From positions 1,736,001 through 1,800,000 of the forward strand of contig OZ241740.1 of assembly GCA_965200975.1 (NCBI GenBank): a DNA stretch of 64,000 nucleotides. Direction: 5' to 3'. This DNA comes from S5-327 sp965200975. GTDB taxonomy: Bacteria; Chloroflexota; Dehalococcoidia; Lucifugimonadales; Australimonadaceae. The notes under the pieces are model-generated. The model worked only from the letters and a program-made list of their open reading frames with translations, had not been told where the DNA came from and ran no database searches. Of the stretch, positions 33,444-42,207 are shown in pieces. The translations under genes and the position numbers were made by a program. The first letter of the stretch is position 1; each line of letters begins with the position of its first letter.

Positions 33444-34670
33444 ATGCTTTCGCCCTACCGCGCCATCGACCTCGCCGACGATCGCGGCATATTCTGCGGT
33501 CGCGTACTGGCCGACCTCGGCGCCGAGGTGATCAAGGTCGAGCCCCCCGCGGGCGACCCTGCCCGGCGGATCGGCCCCTTCCTCCACGACGAGCCCGGCA
33601 TCGAGAACAGCCTCTTCTGGCAGCTCTACGCCGCCAACAAGAAGAGCGCCGCGCTCGACATCGAGGCGATGGCCGGAAGAGACGCGCTTCTCCGCCTCGC
33701 CGCCGGCGCCGACTTCCTCATCGAATCGTTCCGTCCCGGCTATCTCGACAGCCTCGGTCTCGGCTACGACGACCTGGCGCGCGTCAATCCCCGGCTCATC
33801 TACGTCTCCATCACCCCGTTCGGACAGACCGGCCCCTACCGCGACTTCCTCGCCGTCGACCTCGTAGGCGCCGCGCTCAGCGGGTTCGCCTACCTCACCG
33901 GCGACCCCGACAGGCCTCCACTGCGCGTGTGCGTCCCCCAGTTCTGGACGCTCGGCGGGGCGGCAGGCGCCGCCGGCGCGATGACCGCCCACGCCCACCG
34001 CGCCCACACCGGGCGCGGACAGCGCGTCGATGTCGCCTGCGTGCAAGCGCTCACCCGCACGCTCTCCCATGCGCCGCAGTTCTGGGATATGAACGGCGTA
34101 GTGCTCGAACGCTCCGGCCCGTTCCGTCCTATCGGCAGGGGCCGCGCTCTCCGCGTCAACTTTGAGTGCGCCGACGGCTACGTCAACTACATTCAACCCG
34201 GCGGCGCCACCGGAGGACGCGCAATGGCGGCCCTCAGCGCCTGGATGGACGAGGAGGGCGAGGGACATCCCCTCCTGCGCGACACTGATTTCGGCGCCTA
34301 CGGGTTCGGACAGCTGCCCGACGAGGTGCTCGACGCGATGAGCGTAACCCTCGAGGCGTTCTTCAAGTCCCGCGCCAAGCGCCACCTCTCCGAGCAGGCG
34401 ATCGCACGGCGCGTGCTCCTCTTTCCCGTGAACGACCCCGCCGACGTCTGCGCCTACCCCCAGCTTGCCGCTCGCGGCTTCTTCCGCGAGACCGAGGCGT
34501 CCGGCGGCGGCGCGCTCACAACGCTCGGCCCCTGGATACGGTCGAGCGAGCGCCCCATCGCTATCCGGCGCGCGCCGCGCCTCGGCGAGCACACCGACGA
34601 GACGCTCGCTGCCGCAGGCCTGACCCCGGACGACGTCCGCGCCCTGCGCGCAGCAGGAGTCGCCGCATGA
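33444..34670 (+). CDS. CaiB/BaiF CoA-transferase (Asp-containing subunit)
   Basis: 408-aa family III CoA-transferase. YRAIDLADDRGIFCGRVLAD, GAEVIKVEPPAGD and ESFRPGYLDSLGLGYDDL are typical. The catalytic Asp is present in LAVDLVGAALSGFAYLTG. It overlaps the next, related gene by ATGA. The enzyme moves CoA between carboxylic acids by a covalent aspartyl-CoA route and would activate substrates for the dehydrogenases upstream. Confidence 0.93.
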   Translation: MLSPYRAIDLADDRGIFCGRVLADLGAEVIKVEPPAGDPARRIGPFLHDEPGIENSLFWQLYAANKKSAALDIEAMAGRDALLRLAAGADFLIESFRPGYLDSLGLGYDDLARVNPRLIYVSITPFGQTGPYRDFLAVDLVGAALSGFAYLTGDPDRPPLRVCVPQFWTLGGAAGAAGAMTAHAHRAHTGRGQRVDVACVQALTRTLSHAPQFWDMNGVVLERSGPFRPIGRGRALRVNFECADGYVNYIQPGGATGGRAMAALSAWMDEEGEGHPLLRDTDFGAYGFGQLPDEVLDAMSVTLEAFFKSRAKRHLSEQAIARRVLLFPVNDPADVCAYPQLAARGFFRETEASGGGALTTLGPWIRSSERPIAIRRAPRLGEHTDETLAAAGLTPDDVRALRAAGVAA

Positions 34671-35878
34671 CCTTGCCGTTCGAGGGGCTGCGCGTGCTCG
34701 ACTTCTGCTGGGTCGTCATCGGGCCGATGACGACGCGCTACTTCAGCGACTTCGGCGCAACCGTCCTGCGCGTCGAGTCCGCCCTGCGGCCCGACGTCAT
34801 CCGGCACGGCCTCCCTTTCGCAGAGGGGAAGCCCGGAGTGAACCGCAGCGGCTACTGGGCCAACTACAACAGCGGCAAGCTCGGCCTGGGACTCAACATG
34901 GCCGACGAGCGCGCGCGCCGTCTCGCCTTCCGGCTCGCGACCGAGTGGGCCGACGTCGTCGCCGAGAACTTTACCCCCGGCACGATGGAGAAGTGGGGAC
35001 TCGGCTACGACGCCGTCAGCGAACGGAACCCCGGCGTCGTAATGTTCAGCGCATCGATGCTCGGACGCGGCGGCCCGCACGACACGCAGCCCGGCTTCGG
35101 CCCTGTGCTCACCGCGCTCTCGGGCCACACCAACTTCACCGGCTGGCCCGACCGCGTGCCCGTGAGCCCGTACGGCGCGTACACCGACTTCCTCATTCCG
35201 CACATCGCCTTCTCCGCAGTGGCCGCCGCGCTCGACCACAAGCGCCGCTCCGGACGCGGCCAGCACCTCGACCTCTCGCAGCTCGAGGCCGCCCTCTACT
35301 TCGCCGGAACTCCCGTGCTCGACTACCTCGCCAACGGACGCATCGCCCCGCGCGCCGGCAACGCCGACCCCGCGATGGCGCCGCACGCCGTCTATCCCTG
35401 CGCCGGCGACGACCGCTGGTGCGCCATCGCCTGCGAATCAGAGGAGCAGTGGCGCTCCCTCGCAAACCTCATCGGACGCTCCGACCTCGCCGCCGACCCC
35501 GCCCTCGAACGTCTCGAGGGGCGCAAGGCGCGCGAGCCGGAGCTCGACGAGGCCGTCGCGGCGTGGACTCGCAATCTCGCGCCGGACGACGTGATGCGCC
35601 GGTGCCAGGACGCCGGCGTCCCTGCCGGCGCCGTACGCGACTCCCGCGACCTCTTCGACGATCCGCACTACCAGAGCCGCGGCCACTTCGTATTTATGGA
35701 CCATCCCGAAATGGGCCGCTACGCCTCCGACGCCAACAGCTTCCTGCTTTCGGAAACCGCCCCCGACTACCGCCGCGCCCCCCTCCTTGGCGAGCACACC
35801 GAGCACATCATGCGCGACATCCTCGGCCTCGCCGAACACGAATACCGCGCCCTCGCCGAAGACGGCGTGTTCGATTAG
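34667..35878 (+). CDS. CaiB/BaiF CoA-transferase-like subunit without the catalytic Asp
   Basis: 403 aa, related to the gene before. It begins PFEGLRVLDFCWVVIGPMTT and keeps the ENFTPGTMEKWGLGYDAV region. At the catalytic position the alignment gives PGFGPVLTALSG, with Gly where Asp is expected. Overlap with the preceding gene and loss of the Asp suggest a non-catalytic partner in a heteromer, as reported for two-gene family III transferases. Alternatively it acts on its own by another route. Confidence 0.9.
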   Translation: MTLPFEGLRVLDFCWVVIGPMTTRYFSDFGATVLRVESALRPDVIRHGLPFAEGKPGVNRSGYWANYNSGKLGLGLNMADERARRLAFRLATEWADVVAENFTPGTMEKWGLGYDAVSERNPGVVMFSASMLGRGGPHDTQPGFGPVLTALSGHTNFTGWPDRVPVSPYGAYTDFLIPHIAFSAVAAALDHKRRSGRGQHLDLSQLEAALYFAGTPVLDYLANGRIAPRAGNADPAMAPHAVYPCAGDDRWCAIACESEEQWRSLANLIGRSDLAADPALERLEGRKAREPELDEAVAAWTRNLAPDDVMRRCQDAGVPAGAVRDSRDLFDDPHYQSRGHFVFMDHPEMGRYASDANSFLLSETAPDYRRAPLLGEHTEHIMRDILGLAEHEYRALAEDGVFD

Positions 35879-35889
35879 GGGGACACGAG

Positions 35890-36741
35890 GTGATTCAACT
35901 TCTCAATAGTCCGTGGAGAACTGCCTTGGCAGCTCTCGTATCCGAAGCCACGCAATCGATACTGATAGCTGCTCCCTATATAAAGGACGATGAGGCGGCG
36001 TGGTTCTGTAGTCAGTTGCGTCCTGGCGTAGAAGTCATGACGCTTGCCAACCTCAACACTAGCGCAGTCGGCGCGGCGGCTCTCGACACCTCTGCGCTTC
36101 ACCGTCTTGCTATGGCTTCTCCATCAGCCAAAGTCTTTGCGCTGCCCTTCCTGCACGCTAAGGTGTTCGTTGCCGACGAGCAATCGGCGATAGTGACCTC
36201 CGGGAACCTCACCCGATCCGCATTAGAACGCAATATCGAGTATGGAGTACTCTTTCGCGAGCACTGCCTGGTACGGAGCATCCGCAGCGACATACTGTCC
36301 TTCACTCGACTAGGCAGCCAGGTGTCTGCTAACGACATCGCGAGACTTGCTCCCTTAGAGTCAGAACTCCGCCAAGCTCATGCAAGTCTTGAGCAAAGCG
36401 CGTCTCTCGATGCCAAACGCCGGTTCGCCATTGCTCTGCAAGCAGCGCGACGGAAGCTCGCTGCAACTCAAGTAGGGGATCGGTCCGCAAACGCTGTATT
36501 CGGTGAGGCCGTCAAACTAGCGCTCTCAACCGGGCCGCTTCCCACCGTAGCCATCGCCCTAGAAGTAAGTCTGCTCCTACCCGATCTCTGTGATGATAGT
36601 GAAGAACTCATCATCAACGGCGAGCGATTCGGTAAGGCGTGGAAGCACAGATTGCGCAATGCTCAGCAACAATTGAAGCGCCGGGGCGATATTGTCTATA
36701 ACCGCCACACTCGTGAGTGGGCCTTAGCGGACTCCTCCTAG
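35890..36741 (+). CDS. PLD-like nuclease domain protein with winged-helix-like tail
   Basis: 283 aa from GTG 35890. A single HKD motif is visible, HAKVFVADEQSAIVTSGNLT near residue 95, so the enzyme would need to dimerise to make an active site. The C-terminal 45 residues (GKAWKHRLRNAQQQLKRRGD onward, ending REWAL) look like a winged helix. Base composition is clearly lower in GC than the neighbours, which suggests transfer. No partner genes are adjacent. Such proteins are common in defence islands, but a role cannot be assigned. Confidence 0.78.
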   Translation: MIQLLNSPWRTALAALVSEATQSILIAAPYIKDDEAAWFCSQLRPGVEVMTLANLNTSAVGAAALDTSALHRLAMASPSAKVFALPFLHAKVFVADEQSAIVTSGNLTRSALERNIEYGVLFREHCLVRSIRSDILSFTRLGSQVSANDIARLAPLESELRQAHASLEQSASLDAKRRFAIALQAARRKLAATQVGDRSANAVFGEAVKLALSTGPLPTVAIALEVSLLLPDLCDDSEELIINGERFGKAWKHRLRNAQQQLKRRGDIVYNRHTREWALADSS

Positions 36742-36800
36742 CACCCCCTGCCCCGCATTGCGCGCGCCGCGCACGTTGCGCCCGATGGCGCCGGCAGCGC

Positions 36801-36806
36801 TATACT
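36801..36806 (+). promoter_or_regulatory. -10 box directly before the aminotransferase start (leaderless)
   Basis: TATACT ends 6 bases before ATG 36813 and there is no Shine-Dalgarno. A loose -35 (TTGCGC) lies 19 bases upstream. A leaderless transcript is predicted. Confidence 0.45.
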
Positions 36807-36812
36807 CACCCC

Positions 36813-38177
36813 ATGAACAAGCCAAGCAACCTTCAGGAAGCAGCCCTCGCCCATCTCTGGATGCCCACCCAGGACTGGAGCGAGCTCGCCGAGGACGGCG
36901 TTACGGTTATGGCCGAGGCCGACGGCGTCCGCATCCGCGACGCAGACGGCAACTGGGGCTACGACGGCATCTCCGGCCTTATGCTCGTGAACGTCGGCCA
37001 CGGGCGCAAGGAGATCGTCGACGCTATCGCTGCGCAGCTCGGCGCCCTGCACTACGCCAACACCTTCAAGTACGGCGCCGAGCCGGTTATCCGGTTCGCC
37101 GAGAAGGTCGCCTCGCTCACGCCCGGCGATCTCAACCGCGTCTACTTCACCAGCGGCGGCTCCGAAGCCGTCGAGACTGCGCTCAAGGCTGCGTACCGCT
37201 ACCACTTCAACCGCGGCGAGCCCGAAAGGCGGAAGTTCATCGGGCGCGACGGCTCGTACCACGGCACGACGCGCGGCGCCCTCAGCGTCTCGACCTCCGC
37301 CGCTCTCGACCGTCCCAGCTACGACGAAATCCTGCCCGACAACTTCCGCATGGCGCCCCAGCCAGCCTACCACCGCCGCGAGGACAGGTCGGAGTCGCTC
37401 CAGGACTTCACCGTCCGCTGCGCCAAAGCCGTGGAGGAGATCATCCTCGAAGAAGGGCCGGAGACCGTCGCCGCCGTCATCGCCGAGCCCGTGTCGTTCT
37501 CAGCAGGCGTAGCCGTCCCCGGCGACGAGTACTGGCCGATGCTGCGCGACATCTGCGACCGCCACGGCGTGCTGCTCATAGCCGACGAGGTCATCACGGG
37601 CTGGGGCCGCACCGGGAAGTGGTTCGCCATGGAGCACTGGGGCGTTGTGCCCGACATTATGACGATGGCCAAGGGCATCACCAGCGGCTATTTCCCCGTA
37701 GGCGCCTGCGTCGTGCGCGACGCCGTCTTCGAAGAGTTCAAGGGAGGGCCGGAGAAGACCTACCGCCACGGCATCACCTACGGCGGGCACCCCGCCGGCG
37801 GCGCCGCCGGCCTCGCCAACGTCGGCATCATGGAGCGCGAAGACCTCATCGGCAACTCCGCCCGCATGGGCGAGCGTCTCCTGCGCAACCTGGAGGAGCT
37901 GCGCTCGCACCCCACCGTGGCCGATGTGCGCGGCCTCGGCCTGATGTGCGCCCTCGATCTCGTAGCCGGCAAGGACTCGATGGAGCCGCTGAACGACCTC
38001 CCCGGCGCGGCCAAGCTGCTGAACCGCAAGCTCGCCGACGCCGGACTCTTCATTCGCGCGATGCGGCAGGCTTTCTTCGCGCCCCCGCTCACGGTTACGG
38101 AGTCCGACATCGACGATATGACGGGCATCTTCGACCGCGCCCTCACGGAAACCGAGCGCGAACTGGGCATTGCATAG
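36813..38177 (+). CDS. Class III aminotransferase (omega-transaminase type)
   Basis: 454-aa PLP aminotransferase. YDGISGLMLVNVGHGRKEI, the cofactor-binding YFTSGGSEAVETALK, LLIADEVITGWGRTG and the PLP Lys in MAKGITSGYFPVGA are all present. Close relatives move amino groups between amines or beta-alanine-like compounds and pyruvate. The start 36813 gives the family N-terminus (LWMPTQDW). Its end overlaps the possible TTG start of the lipoprotein gene by 8 bases. Confidence 0.92.
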   Translation: MNKPSNLQEAALAHLWMPTQDWSELAEDGVTVMAEADGVRIRDADGNWGYDGISGLMLVNVGHGRKEIVDAIAAQLGALHYANTFKYGAEPVIRFAEKVASLTPGDLNRVYFTSGGSEAVETALKAAYRYHFNRGEPERRKFIGRDGSYHGTTRGALSVSTSAALDRPSYDEILPDNFRMAPQPAYHRREDRSESLQDFTVRCAKAVEEIILEEGPETVAAVIAEPVSFSAGVAVPGDEYWPMLRDICDRHGVLLIADEVITGWGRTGKWFAMEHWGVVPDIMTMAKGITSGYFPVGACVVRDAVFEEFKGGPEKTYRHGITYGGHPAGGAAGLANVGIMEREDLIGNSARMGERLLRNLEELRSHPTVADVRGLGLMCALDLVAGKDSMEPLNDLPGAAKLLNRKLADAGLFIRAMRQAFFAPPLTVTESDIDDMTGIFDRALTETERELGIA

Positions 38178-41094
38178 CGCGGACGGCATCGCCCGATCAC
38201 TGCGGGCGGCTGCGCTCGTCTCGTGCGCAGCCGTTGCCGCGCTCGCGTCGGCTGCCGCCTGCTCCTCCTCGGCGCCTGCCCCAGCCCCGGACACCCAGGC
38301 GACCATCGACGCCGTCGTCGCCGCCACCGCCCAGGCCCCCGCCGGCCCCTCCCCCACTCCGCAGCAGGCCCCGGCTGCGACTCCCACGTCCGCGCCTACG
38401 CCGACTGTTACCCCCACTCCGACTCCGACGCCCACGCCGGCCCCAACCGCGACCTCTACGCCCACACCGGAGCCGACTCCCACCCCGTCGCCGACGCCTG
38501 GCCCCGCCTACTCCCTTATCTACGACATCGCGCGCACCGTCGGCGCAGGCGATGGCCTCGTCCAAACCGAGTTCATTCTCTCGCTCACCAACACCGGCAA
38601 CCTCAACGGCGCCGACATCCCCGTTAGCCTCGCCGTCGACGGCGGCCCCTTCCAGCCCGCCGACCCCATACCCCTCCTCCCCGCCGGGGCCACGATGTCG
38701 CTCATCATCCCTCACACGCTTCCGCCGGGCGATCACATCGTTGAGTTCCGGGTCGGCTACGCCACGCTGCAAACCTCCGTGCAGACGCCTGCCGCCGACG
38801 TCAGCGTGGCGCTGCTGGGCCATTCGATCGCCGGAGGCGGCGTGATCAACGTCGAGGCCCGTGTCGCCAACGAGGGCGATGCCGACGCCTACGGGGTTCT
38901 GGTCTCCGCCTCCTGGACGCCGCAGCCAGGCGCCGAGGGCGCCAGCGGCGCCAAGCCACAGGCCGCGCTCATCGAGATCATCCCGCCGGGGCAGTCCCGC
39001 GACGTCGCGCTCACGCTGGGAATCCCCACCGGCGCCTACGACCTCGCTCTCGCCGTCTCCACCCAGAGCATCGAGGCCGACGCGGCCGACAACGCCGCGA
39101 ACGCTCCCATCGAATTGGAGTACGCGCCCCTCGCTCTCGCCGTCAGCGGCGCCCGCATGACCGGCTACGACGCCGACGGGCGCGGCCTCGCCGAGCTCAC
39201 GCTCCGCATCGCCAACGAGGGCGCCGGCCCCACCGGGCCGCTCACGGTCGGCGCGGTCTGCCCCACTGGTTCGCCGCAGCCGTGCGGCGCGACGGCGGCG
39301 CTCGCGTCCATTCCACCCGGCGGACAAGCCGACGCCGCCCTCTCATTCGCCCTGCCGCAGGGCGCGCACGCCCTCACGGTGTTCGCCGGCGCCAACGAGA
39401 ACACCTACCGCTGGGGCGACCGCAACATCGCCTCCCATACGATCAGCGTCCCGCACAAACCGGCGGTGGCCCTCTCGCTCGAAACGTCCGCCGAGGCGAC
39501 CGGCTACTGGTCCGACGGCACGGCCAGCGTCGCCGTCGAGATGACTGTCCGCAACGACGGCTACGAGCCCGTCGGCGACGGGCTCGCCCTGACCATCTGG
39601 TGCCTGCCCGAAGGAATACGAGGCTTGGGCGGCAGCCCCATCGCCAGCCGCGCGCGGGACGATTGCGGCGGCACAGCGCGCGTAACGCCCGGCGGCGGGT
39701 TCGGCCCCACGACGGTAACATCCACCGTCCGCGTCCCCGCGAACGTCTCGGTCTGGGCGTCGCTCCCCGACGGCGCGCAACCCGCCTTCGGCGTCGACGT
39801 CCCCGAACGCATCGTCGGTGTCGACCGCGACGTCTGGGAGTGCTTCAGCGACCGGCCCAACCGCGAACTCTCATATGGCAACGGCTTCCTCGCTGGCTGC
39901 GCCGGATGGAACAAGCCCACCATTGTGAAGTGGGACCCCGACGAAGTTGTCCGCGTCTGGGTTGATCCCACTGGCCATCAACGCTACCGCGACATCCTCC
40001 GTGAGTCGCTCGACGAACTCGCCCCCTTACTCAACCTCCACGTCGCTTGGGTGGCAAGGGAGTCCCAAGCTAATCTCAAGGCATACGTCGGCGTGTCTTC
40101 AAGCCGCAATGCGGATATAGGCTTCTCCTATTACTGCGCAGATGCGGCTGGTTGCGGCGGCCCGGACACGGTCAGGCGCGGAGTCATACAAAGCGCCGCA
40201 TTAAGCGTCTGGCTGAGTGACGATAGCGACTGGTACGAGGTCAAGCACACTACTATCCACGAAGTCCTCCACGCTCTCACGGGCGTACACCACTCACCGA
40301 ACATCCTCAGTATGGCGCACACCGGAAGTTCATTTCACCTCGATCGCCTCAGCAGTTTCGACCTTCCGCTGTTCGCTCTGCATGCCCACCCTCTCGTCGG
40401 GCCCGATATGACGATGGACGAAGTCCGCAACCTCATCGTGTTCGCCAACGAACTGCTCGATCCCCCCGCCGAGGCGACGCTTGACGGCCTCTCGCTCGTC
40501 GAGCGCGCCTACGCCGCCCTCATCGACGCAGGCTCCGCCCGCTACAGTGTCGCGGGCGGTTGGGGTCCGTCCAGAGGTTGCTCCAACTCCACGTTCAGTG
40601 GAACGATGTCCATAGGAGACATGGGAACCGGCTACCCCCGCCTATATCACTTTGAAGCGGGAGCGGACAATTTCTTGGTTGGATACGCCTCAAGCACCGG
40701 ATGGCGCTACTGGCTAGAGCGCCGGGGCGCGTGGATCCCCACAACAAGTAGCAACTTCCATGATGACACAGCATGGCGAAGCGGCGCCACCAATCCTGTC
40801 GATACGCTCATCAGCATGCTCCGTTACGCCGACCCTAGTTCCATCAGGGTAACGCAGTCCTCGCAGCGGAAGGCCATGCTTGTGGCGACCCTCCACAACC
40901 ACCGTACTCTTCCCCTTAGTTGGGCATCAGGCGCTACTATCGACGTAACGATTACGCTCGACGCGGAGACCTACGCCATAACAGGCTATTCAATGGACTG
41001 GCAGTTCCACGGCGTCGCCTCAGGCTCCTGCAGCACGTATGAGGTAACCGCCACGCAGGGCGTCTACGGCGTCGACGTTCCCGACCCGCGCTAA
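38170..41094 (+). CDS. Secreted lipoprotein with matrixin-like metalloprotease domain
   Basis: 974 aa from TTG 38170. A signal sequence (RAAALVSCAAVAALASAAAC) with a lipobox-like AAAC is followed by a Pro/Thr linker (TPTPTPTPTPAPTAT) and three or four Ig-like/CARDB-like domains (about residues 115-560, e.g. LSLTNTGNLNGADIPVSL). The C-terminal part carries H697-EVLH-ALTGV-H707, a zinc site like HExxHxxGxxH but with Thr at the Gly position, and Met715 eight residues after the third His, the spacing of a matrixin Met-turn. It is likely a surface-anchored protease. DNA of the protease part has lower GC. Confidence 0.8.
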   Translation: MHSADGIARSLRAAALVSCAAVAALASAAACSSSAPAPAPDTQATIDAVVAATAQAPAGPSPTPQQAPAATPTSAPTPTVTPTPTPTPTPAPTATSTPTPEPTPTPSPTPGPAYSLIYDIARTVGAGDGLVQTEFILSLTNTGNLNGADIPVSLAVDGGPFQPADPIPLLPAGATMSLIIPHTLPPGDHIVEFRVGYATLQTSVQTPAADVSVALLGHSIAGGGVINVEARVANEGDADAYGVLVSASWTPQPGAEGASGAKPQAALIEIIPPGQSRDVALTLGIPTGAYDLALAVSTQSIEADAADNAANAPIELEYAPLALAVSGARMTGYDADGRGLAELTLRIANEGAGPTGPLTVGAVCPTGSPQPCGATAALASIPPGGQADAALSFALPQGAHALTVFAGANENTYRWGDRNIASHTISVPHKPAVALSLETSAEATGYWSDGTASVAVEMTVRNDGYEPVGDGLALTIWCLPEGIRGLGGSPIASRARDDCGGTARVTPGGGFGPTTVTSTVRVPANVSVWASLPDGAQPAFGVDVPERIVGVDRDVWECFSDRPNRELSYGNGFLAGCAGWNKPTIVKWDPDEVVRVWVDPTGHQRYRDILRESLDELAPLLNLHVAWVARESQANLKAYVGVSSSRNADIGFSYYCADAAGCGGPDTVRRGVIQSAALSVWLSDDSDWYEVKHTTIHEVLHALTGVHHSPNILSMAHTGSSFHLDRLSSFDLPLFALHAHPLVGPDMTMDEVRNLIVFANELLDPPAEATLDGLSLVERAYAALIDAGSARYSVAGGWGPSRGCSNSTFSGTMSIGDMGTGYPRLYHFEAGADNFLVGYASSTGWRYWLERRGAWIPTTSSNFHDDTAWRSGATNPVDTLISMLRYADPSSIRVTQSSQRKAMLVATLHNHRTLPLSWASGATIDVTITLDAETYAITGYSMDWQFHGVASGSCSTYEVTATQGVYGVDVPDPR

Positions 41095-41501
41095 CCGCCT
41101 GGCGCCGGGCGCTGCCTAACGCGGAAATGGAGGGTGTGCGCCTCGAAGCCGTCGATGAGCCAGCTCACCTGGTAGTCGCCGAACTTCTCGAAGCGCAGTC
41201 CGTACAGGCCGTTGACCGTTCGGTGAGTGCGGTAGGTCATCCCTTCGACGGGGGCCTGTATGTCGATGCTGCCGGCATGGGGAGGAATGACATCCTTGCC
41301 GTCGGCGTCCTGCACATGCATCTCCATCGCCTTGACGCGCCGCGTCTCGTTGAGCGTGAACTTCACGGCGAGGACGGCAAAGAGCTGAGGGTGCGTCACC
41401 GGAACGGAGTCCGCGTATATAGAATCGATGCCGATACCGACTGCGGTGAGCTTGGCGCCGGCGTCGGCGTAGTCGCAGAGAAACGCGTATTCGACATTCA
41501 T
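41091..41501 (-). CDS. Conserved small protein (DUF6941-like)
   Basis: 136 aa starting MNVEYAFLCDYADAGAKLTA, a pattern close to DUF6941 proteins, which appear as single beta-rich domains of unknown role. Predicted beta strands alternate through VTHPQLFAVLAVKFTLN and GDYQVSWLIDG. It is convergent with the lipoprotein gene and shares stop-codon bases with it. No neighbours suggest a job. Confidence 0.65.
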   Translation of the reverse strand: MNVEYAFLCDYADAGAKLTAVGIGIDSIYADSVPVTHPQLFAVLAVKFTLNETRRVKAMEMHVQDADGKDVIPPHAGSIDIQAPVEGMTYRTHRTVNGLYGLRFEKFGDYQVSWLIDGFEAHTLHFRVRQRPAPGG

Positions 41502-41683
41502 GCGTCTGTAAACCCCAACAGACCAACGACCGCGCCCCTCTGCTCTATCGTGACCATCCTGCTCCTCCGAATATTCCTTAGCGACGGCGACATGAGCGAT
41601 GGCTACAAGGTTACAGCAGCGCGCTCTCCTCGCGCCCGCCTCTGCTAGAATCGCCCGAGGTTCGGCGAAAGAGGAGGGCGAGG

Positions 41684-42031
41684 ATGGCCAACTACATCCT
41701 GCTGATGACGCTCACACGCGAGGGGCAGGAGTCCCTCCTCCAAAACCCCGACTTCATGGTGCAGGCAGCATCCGAAACGCACGTGCCGGGCGTCCAGGGG
41801 CTCGGACTCTACGGCGTGCTCGGCCCCTACGACTTCGTGAACATCATCGAAGCGCCCGACAACGACGCCGCAGCCCGGTACTCGATACGGCTCGGCGTCT
41901 ACGCAGGCGCTCACATCACGACGCTCCCCGCTGTGCCCATCTCGCTCCTCCATGAGCGCGGCGGCTCCGGCGATCCCACGCTCGGCGAGGAGATCGAGCT
42001 CGCTCCCGGCAGCCTCCCCGGCGTCAACTGA
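41684..42031 (+). CDS. GYD domain protein
   Basis: 115 aa. YILLMTLTREGQESL and the GPYDFVNIIEAPDNDAAARYS segment, ending THITTLPAV-like, match the GYD family (alpha/beta barrel-type small proteins of unknown function). A good Shine-Dalgarno (GAGGAGGGCGAGG) lies directly before the ATG. A TAGAAT box about 30 bases upstream may be its -10. Confidence 0.85.
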   Translation: MANYILLMTLTREGQESLLQNPDFMVQAASETHVPGVQGLGLYGVLGPYDFVNIIEAPDNDAAARYSIRLGVYAGAHITTLPAVPISLLHERGGSGDPTLGEEIELAPGSLPGVN

Positions 42032-42050
42032 CCGCGCCCTCGCCATACCT

Positions 42051-42085
42051 GTGGCGCGCTGCTGGGAGAGCGCGTTGACGCTCAG
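42051..42085 (-). repeat. Degenerate inverted copy of the dispersed hairpin repeat
   Basis: GCGCGCTGCTGGGAGAGCGC then TTGACGCTCAGC resembles the reverse complement of the repeat at 11761 (GCGCAGCTGGGAGAGCGTTC). Its right side overlaps the -35 of the threonine synthase promoter. Confidence 0.4.
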
Positions 42086-42104
42086 CCGCGCGCGCTGGTA
42101 CGCT
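42075..42104 (+). promoter_or_regulatory. Promoter of the threonine synthase operon
   Basis: TTGACG (42075-42080), an 18-base spacer and TACGCT (42099-42104). The transcript would begin near 42111 and carry a leader of about 97 bases. Confidence 0.55.
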
Positions 42105-42110
42105 TAAAGT

Positions 42111-42207
42111 CAGGTTTGCGAGAGGGCACTGCCTGCAACCAGGCAGGCCGGACGCGTGCGGAGTAGGCTAACCGCCGCACGCGTCGTTCTGTGATAAGGG
42201 GGTTGCC
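42111..42207 (+). promoter_or_regulatory. Structured 5' leader of threonine synthase mRNA (riboswitch-like)
   Basis: Two perfect hairpins lie in the leader: CTGCCTG-CAAC-CAGGCAG (42129-42146) and an 11-bp stem GACGCGTGCGG/CCGCACGCGTC (42151-42161 with 42175-42185) that closes a 13-base loop AGTAGGCTAACCG. The loop itself can re-pair (GCGG with CCGC). A single-stranded TGTGATAAGGGGG with the Shine-Dalgarno follows. There is no T-run, so control would be at translation. It does not match any riboswitch I know; ligands tied to methionine, threonine or sulfur are natural guesses. Confidence 0.5.

Noticed and set aside
42105..42207. SAM-I, SAM-II, SAM-IV, T-box or cobalamin riboswitch upstream of thrC
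   Set aside because: Short look-alikes (GCAACC, GGCTAA, GTGATAAGG) occur, but the required core order and pairings of these classes do not.
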